From contig OZ038498.1 in assembly GCA_964036315.1 (NCBI GenBank), forward strand, positions 6,415,778 through 6,479,777: a stretch of DNA of 64,000 nucleotides, written 5' to 3'. The stretch's first letter is position 1, and every line of letters starts with the position of its first letter. This document shows positions 46,757 to 58,033 of this stretch, piece by piece. The notes beneath the pieces were generated by a model, which was not told the origin of the DNA, searched no databases, and saw only the letters and a list, made by a program, of their open reading frames with translations. Position numbers and translations under genes: made by a program. This DNA comes from Acanthosepion esculentum. Taxonomy: Eukaryota > Mollusca > Cephalopoda > Sepiida > Sepiidae.

Positions 46757-49700
46757 AGGTGGCACCTGTTAGGGTCCCAGCTATGGGCAAGTAGTGTCTA
46801 CCAAGGCTGACCAAGCTCTTTAGTGTTATAGAACACGATTGATCTAGGAGATGAAAAACTCTTACACAAACCGCCTGAGGCCTATTGTCTGCTTTGTCTG
46901 TGGCATTTATTTGCACCGACTGAGTGTATCAATAGTTCCGAAAAGTGGCAGATCGATGGGTGATGGCCGTTCTTTCACAAACCCATAAGCAATTGTGATG
47001 TCCGTGTCCTCCATCGGTGACAAAGCAGCCCTATTTAGGATTGCACTGCTTTCCCTATTATGGAGAGTGGGCGATAAAAGGAGCCCTAAACATTGCTGGT
47101 AATTCTCAGCTTAGGGAAGAAAAAGGCGGATACACATTTTTATGGGCTGATAAGACTGAGAAAGAGCCACGCCAGTCTGGTGTTGGCTTTGTCATCAAGT
47201 CAGACCTTGCTAGCTTACTGCCTTCCTTACCTAAATGTGTATCTGATCGCATAATGGAATTAACCCTCAATCTGGAGTGCAACACCTGTGTGATGATGGT
47301 TAGCTGATACACGCCAACCTTAGGTTGTTCAGATGAAGAAAAAGATGATTTTTACTATCTTCTTTGGGATGTCATTTTTAAAGTCCAACATAAGGATAAA
47401 TTAGTCCTTACAGGTGATTTCAATGCTTGTGTTGGCAATGATTATCATTCTTGGAAGGGCGTTTTAGGTCGCCATGGTATTGGTCATGTGAATTCTAATG
47501 GATTACGCCTTCTCGCTATCTGCAAGGAATTTGACCGTAGTATCACTAATACCTTCTACCAGCAACCCAAATGTCGTAAGACCACGTGGATGCATCCTCA
47601 TTCGAAAGACTGGCATCTGATCGACTACGTCATCACCAAAAGACGGAACATAAAAGATTTTAAGATAACGCGTTCATTCCACACAACATGCTATCTGTCA
47701 GATCATGCGCTACTTCGAAGTAAAGCTACACTGCATCTGCAAAAGCGAAGGATTATAAAATCTACAGTGCCCAAGCACATTAACGTACTGCCTCTTAAAT
47801 CGACTGAGACGAAAATTGAGCTCTCTGACAAACTTGATGCTGCACTTGATTCTGTAAATATTACCAATGATATCGAATCATCTTGGACGGCTCTGCGTGT
47901 TGCAACATATTCTACATCCTTGGAGGTTCTCGGCCTGCCATATCGTAAACATCAAGACTGGTTTGATGACAATAATACAGAAGTTCAGCAGCTTATAGAT
48001 CAATTGCACTCTTCTCATAAAGCATGGATTGAGGACAAGAACTCGTCCGATAAGATCGCTTACAAGAAGTGCAAAAGTCAGGTTCAGCAAGCTCTCAGAG
48101 CCATGAAAGAGCATTGGTGGTCTGAAAAGGCCACTGAACTCCAAGAATCTTCAGATAGAAAGGATCTAAAGGCTTTCTATGCTGGCCTCAAGAGCATTTT
48201 CGGTCCTCAGAAAAGTGGTGTTGCTCCTATCTCTACAGCAGATGGTGAAACTCTCTTGACGGATAAGTCAGACATTTTAAATCGCTGGAAAGAGCATTTC
48301 GAAACTGTTAAACACCACTTCGGTTACTGATTAGGAAGCCATCACATCAATTGAGCAAAATCCTGAAATTCCGGAGTTGTCTTTTGAACCTACTTATCAA
48401 GAGGTAATTGACTCCATCAAGCAAATCTCATCTGGAAAATCTCCTCCTAAGGATCCTATTCTACCCGAAGTGTATAAGCATGGTGGCCAAAAGTTGGTAA
48501 AAAAGTTACATCTCCTTTTCATGGAGATATGGAAGGCAGGCTGTCCCCCACAGGATTATAAAGACGCCTCTATCAAACGCCTCTACAACGACAAGGGTTC
48601 CAGGTGGGTCTGTGATAAGCATCGGGGAATATCACTACTATCAATTGCAGGCAAAATCCTAGCGAGACTGATTCTAAACAGAATCATTATACACCTTGTT
48701 GATGACATCTATCCTGAATCGCAGTGTGGTTTTCGGTCGGGTCGTGACACCATTGACATGATATTTTCTCTTCGTTAAGTTGCAGAGAAGGTTCACGAGA
48801 AAAACCAGGAGTTGTACATGGTGTTTGTGGACTTGATGAAGGCCTTTGACACTGTGAATTGAGAGGCTCTTTGGCAAGTCTTGAGGAAACTCAGCATCCC
48901 TGAAAACATGCTAACGGTCATCATCTCCTTTCATGAAGGAATGAAAGCTAATATCATGTCTGATGGTATGATGTCGGAATCCTTTAATGTCACAAATGGC
49001 ACCAAGGAAGGTTGTGTCATGGCCCCTGTCCTTTTTGCCCTTTTCTTCTCGGTGATGCTGAAATATGCATTTGCAAACACAGAGAGTGGCGTCAAGTTTC
49101 ATTTTCGAACAACTGGTGGTCTCTTCAATCATCAGCGCTTCAAAGCCAAGACCCACCTTTGTACACAAATTATTCGTGATTTGTTGTTTGCTGATGATGC
49201 AGCTCTTGTAGTGACATCCTTTGAGGAGGCCCAACATCTAATAAATTGTTTCTCTGCTGCATGTAAAGCATTTGGTCTTACACTTAGCATAAAGAAAACT
49301 GAAGTAGGCCACCAACCTTGTCCTACTCCGAAGCAATTCTGGGGTGAGAAACAAAAAACCAGTCTACAAATTTCCAGAGTGATCATTGAAAGTAGAAGAC
49401 AAAACCCTGAATTTAAAGTCTTTCACATATCTTGGTAGCAAAGTCAATTACAGTGGAACTTTAGATGATGAAATCATGCATCGGATTGCTAAGGCTACTA
49501 GTGCTTTCTGCAAACTTTGCCATCGCTTGTGGAATGGGCGGGGTATTCGACTAGATACGAAAATTTGGGTTTACAGAGCTGTTGTACTTGCTATCCTTTT
49601 GTATGGCTCAGAGTCATGAACTCCATACAGGTACCATATACGCCAGCTAAATGTTTTCCATAAAAGCTGTCTGCGTGCAATCTGTGGAGTTAACCTTCAA

Positions 49701-49766
49701 GATAGGACATCTAACGTAGACCTGTTTAACAGGTGTAATAAGATGGCATTAAATACTAACAATACA
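46757..49766 (+). pseudogene. near full-length LINE (endonuclease + RT), RTE-like, broken
   Basis: Plus strand. A 5' UTR (cacctgttagggtcccagct at 46762) is followed by an APE-type endonuclease: GVGFVIKSDLAS (47175), GDFNA (47413), WHLIDYVITK (47608) and SDHALLR (47698). The RT follows: HRGISLLSIAGKILARLILN, PESQCGFRSGRDTIDMIF, VFVDLMKAFDTVN (48820), GCVMAPVLFALFF, and FADDAAL (49187, catalytic pair intact), then FTYLGSKVNYSGTLDDEI. Damage: TGA at 47305, frameshift near 48310, TAA 48776, TGA 48860, frameshift near 49340-49386, TGA 49617. It may end in the CAA-rich tract near 49835. The protein wording resembles the craniofacial-development-protein-2-like proteins derived from RTE elements, so RTE-like is my best guess. 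Confidence 0.85.
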
Positions 49767-50010
49767 TGTCACATTTGTGAAACGTGTCCAAGTCAACTGA
49801 TGTGATGTACACAAATATTAAAAAAATATACCTAAACAACAACAACAACAGTAGCAACAACAAAAGTATGTGTCTGCTGTCTGTCAATTTTGTGTTAGAG
49901 GTTTTAAAAGTCTGTCCAGTTTAAAGAGTCAAATTTGTTCAAAGTACAACTGAGTCTTCCACTGATGTCTTGTGATAGTCATACTTGATATCAAGGTGAG
50001 AGCCATTGCA

Positions 50011-50014
<4 letters not shown>
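49767..50014. other. possible LINE tail with (CAA)n
   Basis: CAA-rich tract at 49835-49866; otherwise nothing recognised. Confidence 0.4.

Positions 50015-50061
<47 letters not shown>
50015..50061. repeat. (TA)n microsatellite
   Basis: About 23 TA units ending at the left arm of the inverted repeat. Confidence 0.94.
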
Positions 50062-50064
<3 letters not shown>

Positions 50065-50262
50065 AATAAATATACACATATACCTACATTTGGTGTGTGA
50101 CTTAAGTTTTGTTATTTTACCAGGCATGAGATATAGCTTATGATTTAAAAAAATTATATTTATAATATATTATTTTTTTTATATCCTGTGCCTGATGAGT
50201 TGGTAAAACAACGAAACTTAAGTCGCACCCAAATTGTAGGTATATGAATATTTATTAATATA
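50061..50262. mobile_element. inverted pair of PLE-type termini
   Basis: 50061-50127 and 50190-50262 are inverted repeats of about 70 bp (acttaagttt against aaacttaagt, catatacctaca against tgtaggtatatg, aataaatat against atatttatt) with a 62-bp AT-rich loop. The right arm contains an intact hammerhead ribozyme; in the left arm the equivalent position lacks about 8 nt (atgagttg) of the catalytic core. Confidence 0.8.
50188..50228 (+). ncRNA. intact type I hammerhead ribozyme in SNX14 intron (sense)
   Basis: Stem I GTGC (50188-50191) with GCAC (50225-50228), core CTGATGA (50192-50198), stem II GTTG/CAAC closing loop GTAAAA, core GAAA (50213-50216), stem III CTT/AAG, cleavage triplet GTC (50222-50224). 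All conserved bases and all three helices are present. Stem I can be extended distally (CCT with AGG, then TATA with TATA) across an internal loop, as in natural type I ribozymes. Predicted cleavage follows C50224. The orientation is that of the SNX14-like gene. Folded by eye; activity not known. Confidence 0.85.
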
Positions 50263-50403
50263 CATTTCTTAACTCTGTCTAACCACATTGAGCACTGTTA
50301 CGTTTACACCTTAAAGTAGAATTTAGTAAATATTTATTTGCTTACCCGTGTGTGCATGCTAACACGTGCATATACAGTTGCTAACATCTACTTATTTGAT
50401 TTA

Positions 50404-50530
50404 CCCACCTCAGTGGTAGAAGCTCTGACTGACACCAAATCAGTTTGGTTTCGATCCGGGCTTGAGGCATTCGGTTGTCTAGTTGCACTGAGGAGCTGTA
50501 ATACAGTGAAACAGTACTGCCTGTGAATGA
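50404..50530 (+). repeat. tRNA-like SINE fragment
   Basis: Box A-like ctcagtggtagaagc (50409) and box B-like ggtttcgatcc (50447) at tRNA spacing; followed by unique-looking sequence and a CA/TA array (50531-50559). No acceptor stem, so it is not a tRNA gene. Confidence 0.55.
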
Positions 50531-50775
50531 CACACACACACACACACACATATATATATTCAAAAATTATAACATAAGTATGTTATAACATCACTACAAA
50601 AACAGCCATTTTGTTTCAACACTTCTGGTGTCTTATTAAGTTATGGTGTTGATTGCAAAATAAAGAGTTTTAAAATGTCAAAACAAACCAAACTGCCTCA
50701 ATAGGAGAAACATTGTTATGTAATGCATGACAACCAATCAGAATACAAGTATATGACAATGTGACATTGCACCTC

Positions 50776-50778
<3 letters not shown>

Positions 50779-50815
<37 letters not shown>
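50779..50815. repeat. (TA)n microsatellite
   Basis: About 18 TA units. Confidence 0.93.
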
Positions 50816-50818
<3 letters not shown>

Positions 50819-52030
50819 TGATCAAGAAGGGATTAAAGGCAAACATTTTACTTGGTCAGATTTTGGGAAGTTAGACCTTTCTGTTACTGCTGTTATAGTT
50901 GATGCAAAAATGTTCAGGATTCATTGAACAAAATCTTTTATTTAAGCATCATTATTCAGTCAGTAAAATATTTTCTTTTCTTTTTGCTAGACCAGAGCCA
51001 ACTAAGGGTGATAACCATATGGATTTTTCAGCATTGATCGAGGAGTTTTGGCTGGAGAGGACTAAACAATGGCAGTCACATAAACACACATGCAAATCAT
51101 GTCTCCATTTAGTCCTCTTCTATTTGCTGGTTACATGGCAGTATTACCAAAAATAAAGATTTAAATAATAACAATATGTAATCTTCAACTTGATTATTTC
51201 ATTATTACAGCAGTCATAACAATTTGGAGTTATAACACTTTTCTACAGTGTTACACTAGCTTCTAGCTACATTGTATATTTCATCATAAAAGAATGATTC
51301 TAGTTTTGATCTGATAAATTCTTTAAGGAATGTTGCAATATGTAGAACGTGTTTAACCTGCTGACTAGACAAATAATGTTGCGGTGAATGAAGCAATCGA
51401 AGGTTTGAAAGTGATAGGTGTGAAGAATTTAGTGCATGTTGTAGAAGTTCCCATCCTAGCTTAATGATCATTTGTTGCATTTGCAACAGGTGGATGTGTG
51501 TATAATCATACAATGAAATCATTGATTGCTTCCCTTTACCAGAATTTTTTTTTTTTGAATATTTCATTTAAATCCACAAATTCTTCGCTGTAGCATTGTG
51601 CATCAACAATCTGTCCAGATTTCAGTAATTCATGATAAAGAGTTCGCTTTGATTCCTACCAAATAGAAAATAAAATTAGTGAGAAAACTAACACACTGTT
51701 TGACCATGTACCCACGGATAAGACGAGAAAAACTAATGTTTAAATGCCGATTGATTTATTCTTTTTATAAATTCATGTGGAACCAATTTTCTTCCTTAAG
51801 AATTTTTCATAAGGTTTGTAAATGGCATAAAAATGTTGATTGATTAAACAAGCAATAAAGAAATGATTAAACTCTTAACATCCACTTCAATGATTTCCCT
51901 AATATTTTGCCAAAGTATATGCTGGGAACTTTTGCATCAAAATCATATACATGTTATGAGTGCATGGAAACATTGTAATGCTGATCGTCCAAGTGAGGAT
52001 GGTATGTCTATTTTGAAAATAAGCATTCGA
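50816..52030. other. no feature recognised
   Basis: Intronic; no coding or repeat signal identified. Confidence 0.5.
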
Positions 52031-52390
52031 AATCCTGACTTTTATTTTTGCTTAAACTCTGGCCCAAATCCTGACTTTTATTTTTGCTTAAACTCTGGCC
52101 CAAATCCTGACTTTTATTTTTGCTTAAACTCTGGCCCAAATACTGACTTTTATTTTTGCTTAAACTCTGGCCCAAATACTGACTTTTATTTTTGCTTAAA
52201 CTCTGGCCCAAATCCTGACTTTTATTTTTGCTTAAACTCTGGCCCAAATACTGACTTTTATTTTTGCTTAAACTCTGGCCCAAATCCTGACTTTTATTTT
52301 TGCTTAAACTCTGGCCCAAATACTGACTTTTATTTTTGCTTAAACTCTGGCCCAAATCCTGACTTTTATTTTTGCTTAAACTCTGATCAA
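52031..52390. repeat. 36-bp tandem repeat, 10 copies
   Basis: Unit aatcctgacttttatttttg + cttaaactctggccca, units starting at 52031 and every 36 bp to 52355. Units differ essentially only at one base (aatcct or aatact): C C C A A C A C A C. The last unit ends gatcaa. As 36 is a multiple of 3, both strands stay open (12-residue periodic peptides), which explains the 180-codon plus and 115-codon minus open frames; no gene is implied. It lies 250 bp upstream of the SNX14 exon. Confidence 0.95.
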
Positions 52391-52639
52391 TGTGTAAATA
52401 TCTGACACTGACTGAATATTCTTTCCTAACATTTTACCTGTAGATTAACCAAATTATTTCACAATTCTATTTTTCACAAAGGATAATGATAAAATGCGAT
52501 TGTATTTTTCATTCAGATTTGCTACTGTCTCATATCTAATTGATTTTTGATTTTTTTTCCTTTCATTTTGTAGTCATATAGATTGTCTATAGAATATATT
52601 TTTTGAATTCTTCAGTTATTACCTTTGTATCCATTCCAG

Positions 52640-52740
52640 GAGGTTTCTCCGCCTGTCAGCTGCCGCCAAAGAAGTCTTTTGGTACAAAGAACCAAGATTT
52701 CATGGAAAGCAAGAAAGAACAATTTGAGCAATATCTTCAA
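52640..52740 (+). CDS. SNX14: SNX14-like exon, second part of PX domain
   Basis: This 101-bp exon uses the first two bases to finish the Gly codon begun by the exon at 39239, then reads GGFSACQLPPKKSFG and continues with KNQDFMESKKEQFEQYLQ. The LPPKK segment is the PX proline/basic loop and the following helix matches the family pattern F..S/R+.E.F..YLQ. Joined across the intron it aligns without gaps to the SNX14 PX domain (H-G-x-F-x-x-x-Q-L-P). The acceptor is atccattccag, the donor is CAA|gtaagt (perfect consensus), and it ends in phase 0. The other two frames lack family similarity and one contains a stop. The intron between the two exons is 13,351 bp. The next expected exon was not found before the end of the window. 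Confidence 0.87.
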
Positions 52741-53220
52741 GTAAGTAACAGCAAATAATTGTCTTTTTCTCTTTTTCTTCTTCTCTCCTTTTTTGAACAT
52801 TAAACTCTGACTTTATCTGCCTTCAAAGATCCGAGTTGCTGCCAGCCACAATTTCTTGGCTTATTTTAGACGTGTATCTGTGTGCGTGTAACTTTGTTGT
52901 GTTTTGTACCTTTGACAATTTAGCCACCAAGAGTTTTCATTTAACTCTGTGGTTGTTGTGCAACTTTCACCTTTGTCTCTTCAGCTTTCACTAGCAATTT
53001 AATAAATTTTGAATGAATTAATGCTTCTTTTAGTCCCTTTGCCTGGAAAGAATTTATCTCGTGTATTATATGTTTACTTCCAACATATTTGGAATAAGAA
53101 ATTAATTGCATTAAGATCAAGACCAGAATTATGCATTTGAAACATGTGATAAAGAGAATAAAGAATCAGAGATTGGATTTTATTTAATATGTCAGCTAAT
53201 AAATCCATTGTGTAAAGTAA
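52741..53220. other. intron, no feature recognised
   Basis: Sequence downstream of the SNX14 exon donor with no repeat found. Confidence 0.5.
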
Positions 53221-54200
53221 GCATGACATTCTCTTTTTAATCATTTTACCCCAAGCAAGGCAATAAAGCCACTAAGATACAAGAGTTTGAGAGAATATGA
53301 GAAAAAGAAAAAAAATTTAGAAAGAGAGAACAATAAATAAAATGGGAATAAAGAAGAGAGAAGATAATGACCGACATGGCACTTAAATTTTTGAAAATCA
53401 AGGTTGCCTAGAAAGCAAGAAGCCAGAAAAGAGTTCTCCAAGCGAGAAGTGCAAGAGAAGAAACTTTTTGCAGTTACAATTACATCTAGTCATTTAAACC
53501 ATAAAAGGATGAGACATTGCTACCAATCTTACTATGTTTAAATTCATAAAGTCTAGGTACCAAAGGGGAAAGCACATCAGAACAATTATTGATAGAAAAG
53601 GCACAGGGAAGTAACATTATGTTAGTGGGAAAGTGACTGAAGGTGAGATGTCATATTAGGACCAATAATATTGCAGATTCTTTTTATTTTATCAAGAATC
53701 TCTAAATACATAGCAGAAGCACCAAACCAGATGTGGCAGCAATATTCAATACATGGATGAATGTGTAAGATAGATCTGGTAAGAAAAAATTGTATAGCAC
53801 AACACAGTGAACCAACTTTCCCATCAGCATACCTATCAGTTGATTCAATATGATCTTTCCACTTCATGTCAATTAGAAATCATTAGCTTAATAAGGTGTC
53901 ATGAATAACTGAACTGGCGGTTAGCATCAGCCATGTTAATGGAAAGTGAAAAAGGTTCTCTCAGTTGATTAAAACAGAGTATTTTCAGTTTGGAGGCATT
54001 AAAATTATCAAGCCATTTCTTGCCCCAGTTAACAACAAATTGTAGGTCATTTTTGAGATCATCTACCAATTTAATCTTATCAATCTGATCAGAGTTACCA
54101 TTAAGACAGGAGTAAATAGTTATGTCATCAGCATTGATAACGAGTTAAGAACTGATGACATAAATAATGAGGACACCTGATGAGTTGAGAATTGATACCT
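53221..54200 (-). pseudogene. LINE family B, RT C-terminal half, broken
   Basis: Minus strand from about 54200: NADDITIYSCLNGN (motif C, family FADD), KNDLQFVVNWGKKWLDNF, then MKWKDHIESTDRYADGKVG, HPCIEYCCHIWFGASA, EILDKIKRICNIIGPNM and SLLASCFLGNLDFQKFKCHV-like end. Several stops and frameshifts. The best preserved family B copy here. Confidence 0.82.
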
Positions 54201-55093
54201 AATCAGATTTTCTCTATAAATTAGTAGAATTGTCCTGATTATTGCATATGTATAATGAAGAATTAAATTAAAATTTAATAAAACAATTTTATGCTCTTAA
54301 ATTATAATGAATATTATCATTGTTATAGCATACCTACAGATGATAATGGGTATGTCACCATTCACATAAATACAGTAGTAAATACTGTATGTTGGTCTGC
54401 AGTTGGAGATTCATTGTGGAATTCACTTGACTCACTTCTAGCAGTTGACTACTTCTACACGCCACTGGTGAATCTTATATATGTTGTTCTTGTCCTAAGT
54501 ATTATTGTTCTTTACCAACCGTCATGTGATTATTCTATTCAGTAACCTTTCCTAGGTTACAACAATCATTAAAACATTTCATAAGTTGATCAACTTAAAC
54601 AAAAACATATTTTTGTTAAATATTATAAATGAAACCCAATTTTCCAACTAAGGAAAAAAAAAACAACTCAAAGTAGAATTTATTTATAATTTACATAAAA
54701 AGATAAAGTTTGCACATCATTTAAAACTTATCTCAGATTATCATACTGCAAAGTTTCATCTTTCTAATATATCTATAATAATTATTTAAATTTTAATACC
54801 TTTCAACTAACACTAGAAAATTTTTGCGCACCAAGTCATGTGTTTGTAACTCTATGCAAAATATTTCAAAGAGATAGATGTCAAAAGAAAAACAAAATGA
54901 TAGATTCATTTCCTACCTTTCAAGGTTTTCAATACTGTATATCCATAAAAATCACCTCGAATTTTTAGTTATTAACCAAAAAGATAACTTTTATTTCCTG
55001 TTCAGTTACATTTTATTCTTTTCCCTTCACAAAAAATTGTTTTTTCTTTTGTTTAAAAAACAATTACATAGACAGGCATAGACACACATGGAT
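54201..55093. other. no feature recognised
   Basis: No coding or repeat signal identified. Confidence 0.5.
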
Positions 55094-55508
55094 GCAGTTG
55101 AATAATGCATAGCTCGGCTTTGAATTGAGGGATCAGAGAGCCAATTTTGAATTCCAGTCTAATTCATTACATTCACGTACGTGATGATACCCTTGGGAAA
55201 GATGATGAATCCATCTCTCTTCTCCCAGCTATGGATAAAAAGCAGGACAGACTGGGTTCTATAGCCTTGGGTGGCAATGTGTCTTGGAGAAAAACAACAC
55301 TGAATTCAGATCCTGTGGAGGTTCGGGGACCTTGTGCCATACTGTGCACGAGTTCTCTGTGTTCAGCTCTTCCAAAAAGTGTGGTTGGTTCTGCACAATC
55401 CTTCACCACTGGAATCAAATCATATGTGCGGGTAGTCTGGTTGTTCGTTCTAAGAACTGTGCCGCTTGACCCTCATACATTTAAAGGGAGAGTCAAGTCT
55501 TATATAGG
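55094..55508 (+). repeat. tRNA-derived SINE with shared central domain
   Basis: Head 55094-55168 (gaataatgcatagc, ggatcagagagcc, box B-like ttttgaattcc), then the central domain (cccttgggaaaga, gatgaatcca, tctcccagctatgg) and gactgggttctatagcc, all shared with 59736-60055. The 3' part is diverged. Confidence 0.72.
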
Positions 55509-55614
55509 ACTATGAACCTAAAGAGCCAGGCAAAGGTACCTAAGTTTCACTTACGCGGATCGATCTGCGTAGGTGAAACCTAGGTAGGTTTGCCTGGCTC
55601 TTTAGGTTCATAGT
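55509..55614. repeat. 106-bp palindrome without spacer
   Basis: Centre between 55561 and 55562. The outer 26 bp of each arm are perfect (ctatgaacctaaagagccag at 55510 and its complement to 55613); overall 48 of 53 pairs match, mismatches at 55535, 55536, 55543, 55551 and 55557. It directly follows the SINE. Confidence 0.95.
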
Positions 55615-57437
55615 TAGATTTGCTCGACTTAGTGTATTGAGCACTTTGCTTAGTTACTTTTGTTTTACTCGTTTTGGAGGTTTTTTTCTTTGGACTCTGA
55701 GCTTGGAATCTGGACGATTGTTTTCGCCTCAATTACATGTTCTTAGTTCTTTCTTTTTTTTATTCCTTATTTTTCCTTGGGCATTGGTTTATTCATTTAC
55801 AAGCCAAAACACCTAAGGTTTTTCCAGATGATTATAATTACTTATATTTATATATATATATATATGATAATTTCAAGGACACAAATATTTAATATTTTGT
55901 TGTAAAACTTCTGCATATAAAAAATAAATTCTATATTTTACAAAACCATGTTATTCAGTTGCTGCTTTTCAATTTCACAAAGCTGCTTAAAAATTAAAAT
56001 CTATAATTTCTATGCTTTTATTAAGATTTGTGCAGCACACAAAGAAACCTGTTTGTTTGGCTTTTGATGACAACAAATATTGTTTCTGTGTACGATGTTG
56101 ATGTCTAAACAAATAGATTGAGATTTTTAGTCAGGTTCACTTGACAAACTACATTATGAAGAGGAAAACATCTAAAGATCTCATTCTTTAGATTATTTTA
56201 ATGTAAAAAAAAGATGAAAGTAATTTTTTAAAAAATACATTTGTAGGGAATCAGTATTTTTTGAACAAACATGTTTATCAATAAATTGATGTGTTGAAAA
56301 TACATTTTTCTTTAGAAAAAATTATCTTATTTGTCAGTAGGTCAAAGGTGATTAAAACCAATTATTTTCACAATAAATATTTTTCATAATAAATAATAAA
56401 TTTTTATCATAATTAATTACTATCAATGCTATCCTGTATAAAAGAATCATTTATGAAATGACCCACACAGATGTTAATGATTCACAAAAGCTATATCTTC
56501 ATGATTTTAGGTTCTGCTTAGTATTGTCTACAAAATCTGGAATAACCACAGATAATTCTGCCTATTTTCTCTAATTGTGTTCAATTTTGAAGCACTGGCA
56601 ATTGGAATTGTCAGTGCACTTTGTGACGACATGCTTCACTTCCCTTGTGTAAAGAGCAGCTGGAAGGAAAAGATTCACCAGAGTCGTCAATGTATTCTCA
56701 CTGCTGGCAGCTTATTTCATGCCCAATTTATTCAATTAATTGTCTCTTGAGAAGAAATTCTCTCTCTCATTTTTGTTTTTCTTCTCCAAATATTCTACTC
56801 TTCTGTCAAAAGATAGTTTAGTTCTGTCGTTTTATATGGGAGCTGTGCTCAAGTGATTTAAAAAATGGAATTAATCCAAAAGAGAAGAAAAATAAAAACT
56901 TTAAAAATCCTCCAAAACCAATATTTAAATATCGTCACTTAGAAATCTAGACTGTGTGCTAAAAGCACTTACATTCAGCATGAACATTTTTCTCGTATAT
57001 TTATTTCAAATCAAATACATGTGGTGATGGAAAGATGTATAAATATAAAGTCTCTCAGGAAAAGAAACAAAATTAGCTTGCATTGATCCAACTCGATTTG
57101 TACATGTGTAGGGATGTGGCAGGCGCAACTCAAAATTTTGGGAAATAACTATGAAAAAAAAATGACTGAAGTAATTTCTGCGTTCTTGTCTGAAGTTGTC
57201 TCTTTGTCTGCTGTTTGTACGCTTATTCACAAAGAGTTCGAGTAAAAGCCCGTCATCTATTCAACTCATTTGCAAAGTTGAAATTTCGGAAACATTTACA
57301 AAGCACTTGATATACAGACAAGAGGCTGTTGGAATGTTTTCATGCCAAACCAAGAAATGATTTCTAAAACAATTCTGATGCTTCAGCATTTGGTCAAATT
57401 TTGTAAATGAAGCAAGCCAAGAACTTTTCAGCAACTC

Positions 57438-57439
<2 letters not shown>
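55615..57439. other. no gene; short (TA)n at 55850-55866
   Basis: No coding or named repeat signal identified. Confidence 0.5.

Positions 57440-57482
<43 letters not shown>
57440..57482. repeat. (TA)n microsatellite
   Basis: About 21 TA units. Confidence 0.93.
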
Positions 57483-57486
<4 letters not shown>

Positions 57487-57487
<1 letters not shown>

Positions 57488-57990
57488 TAAAGACATTTAT
57501 AATATGTTTAACGTTCTTTTTATAGATACAAGTATTTAAGCAAATGCTCTGTTTTATAATAAACAGTATTAAATAACATTTACCGGCCTGAATGTCAGAA
57601 AAATTTTCATAGAAAATTTTCGTTCTCCGACAGGAATCGAAACTGTATCCTATACGGAACCATCATTTCGCGTGATGTGCCTTAACCTTTCGGCCACAGA
57701 GAAGCGTCTGGTTAGCAAGGTCGATTTTACTATCTTTAAACTTAAATCTTCCATGAATCTCTTTTATTCATATCTGCTCTAGCGTATCAAATGTAAACAA
57801 ATGACGTCATATATTTTTGAATTGGACATAGTCCGACAATTTTATTTAACGACATTTATAATATGTTTAACGTTCTTTTTATAGATACAAGTATTTAAGC
57901 AAATGCTCTGTTTTATAATAAACAGTACTAAATAACATTTACCGGCCTGAATGTCTGAGAAATTTTCATAGAAAATTTTCGTTCTCCGAA
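57487..57990. repeat. direct duplication beside the tRNA-Ser-like inverted repeat
   Basis: 57487-57630 is repeated at 57848-57990 (tttataatatgtttaacgtt, aaatgctctgttttataata, acatttaccggcctgaatgt) with few differences. Confidence 0.88.
57623..57703 (-). repeat. tRNA-Ser(CGA)-like sequence, left arm
   Basis: Exact inverted copy of 58034-58114, with the same departures from a functional tRNA. Confidence 0.6.
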
Positions 57991-58033
57991 ATTCAGGCCT
58001 GAATTTAGAAAATTTTTGTTCTCCGACAGACGC

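Larger units (their letters stand above)
39289..52639 (+). other. SNX14-like intron between the two PX exons
   Basis: A phase-1 intron inferred from the two exons. In order it holds a polypyrimidine block, a 5S-type SINE, an HHR-like-tailed SINE, a Tc1 remnant, paired microsatellites with a hairpin, a broken LINE of about 3 kb, an inverted repeat carrying an intact hammerhead ribozyme and a 36-bp tandem repeat. Confidence 0.8.

Noticed and set aside
50600..50645. A further hammerhead on the minus strand (ACAC/GTGT stem beside GAAAC).
   Set aside because: Three core positions of CTGANGA are changed and no stem III or cleavage triplet can be drawn.
51863..52405. A 180-codon open frame (and a 115-codon one on the other strand) with a 12-residue periodic peptide.
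   Set aside because: Caused by a 36-bp tandem repeat whose length is a multiple of three; the non-repeat part shows no coding signal.
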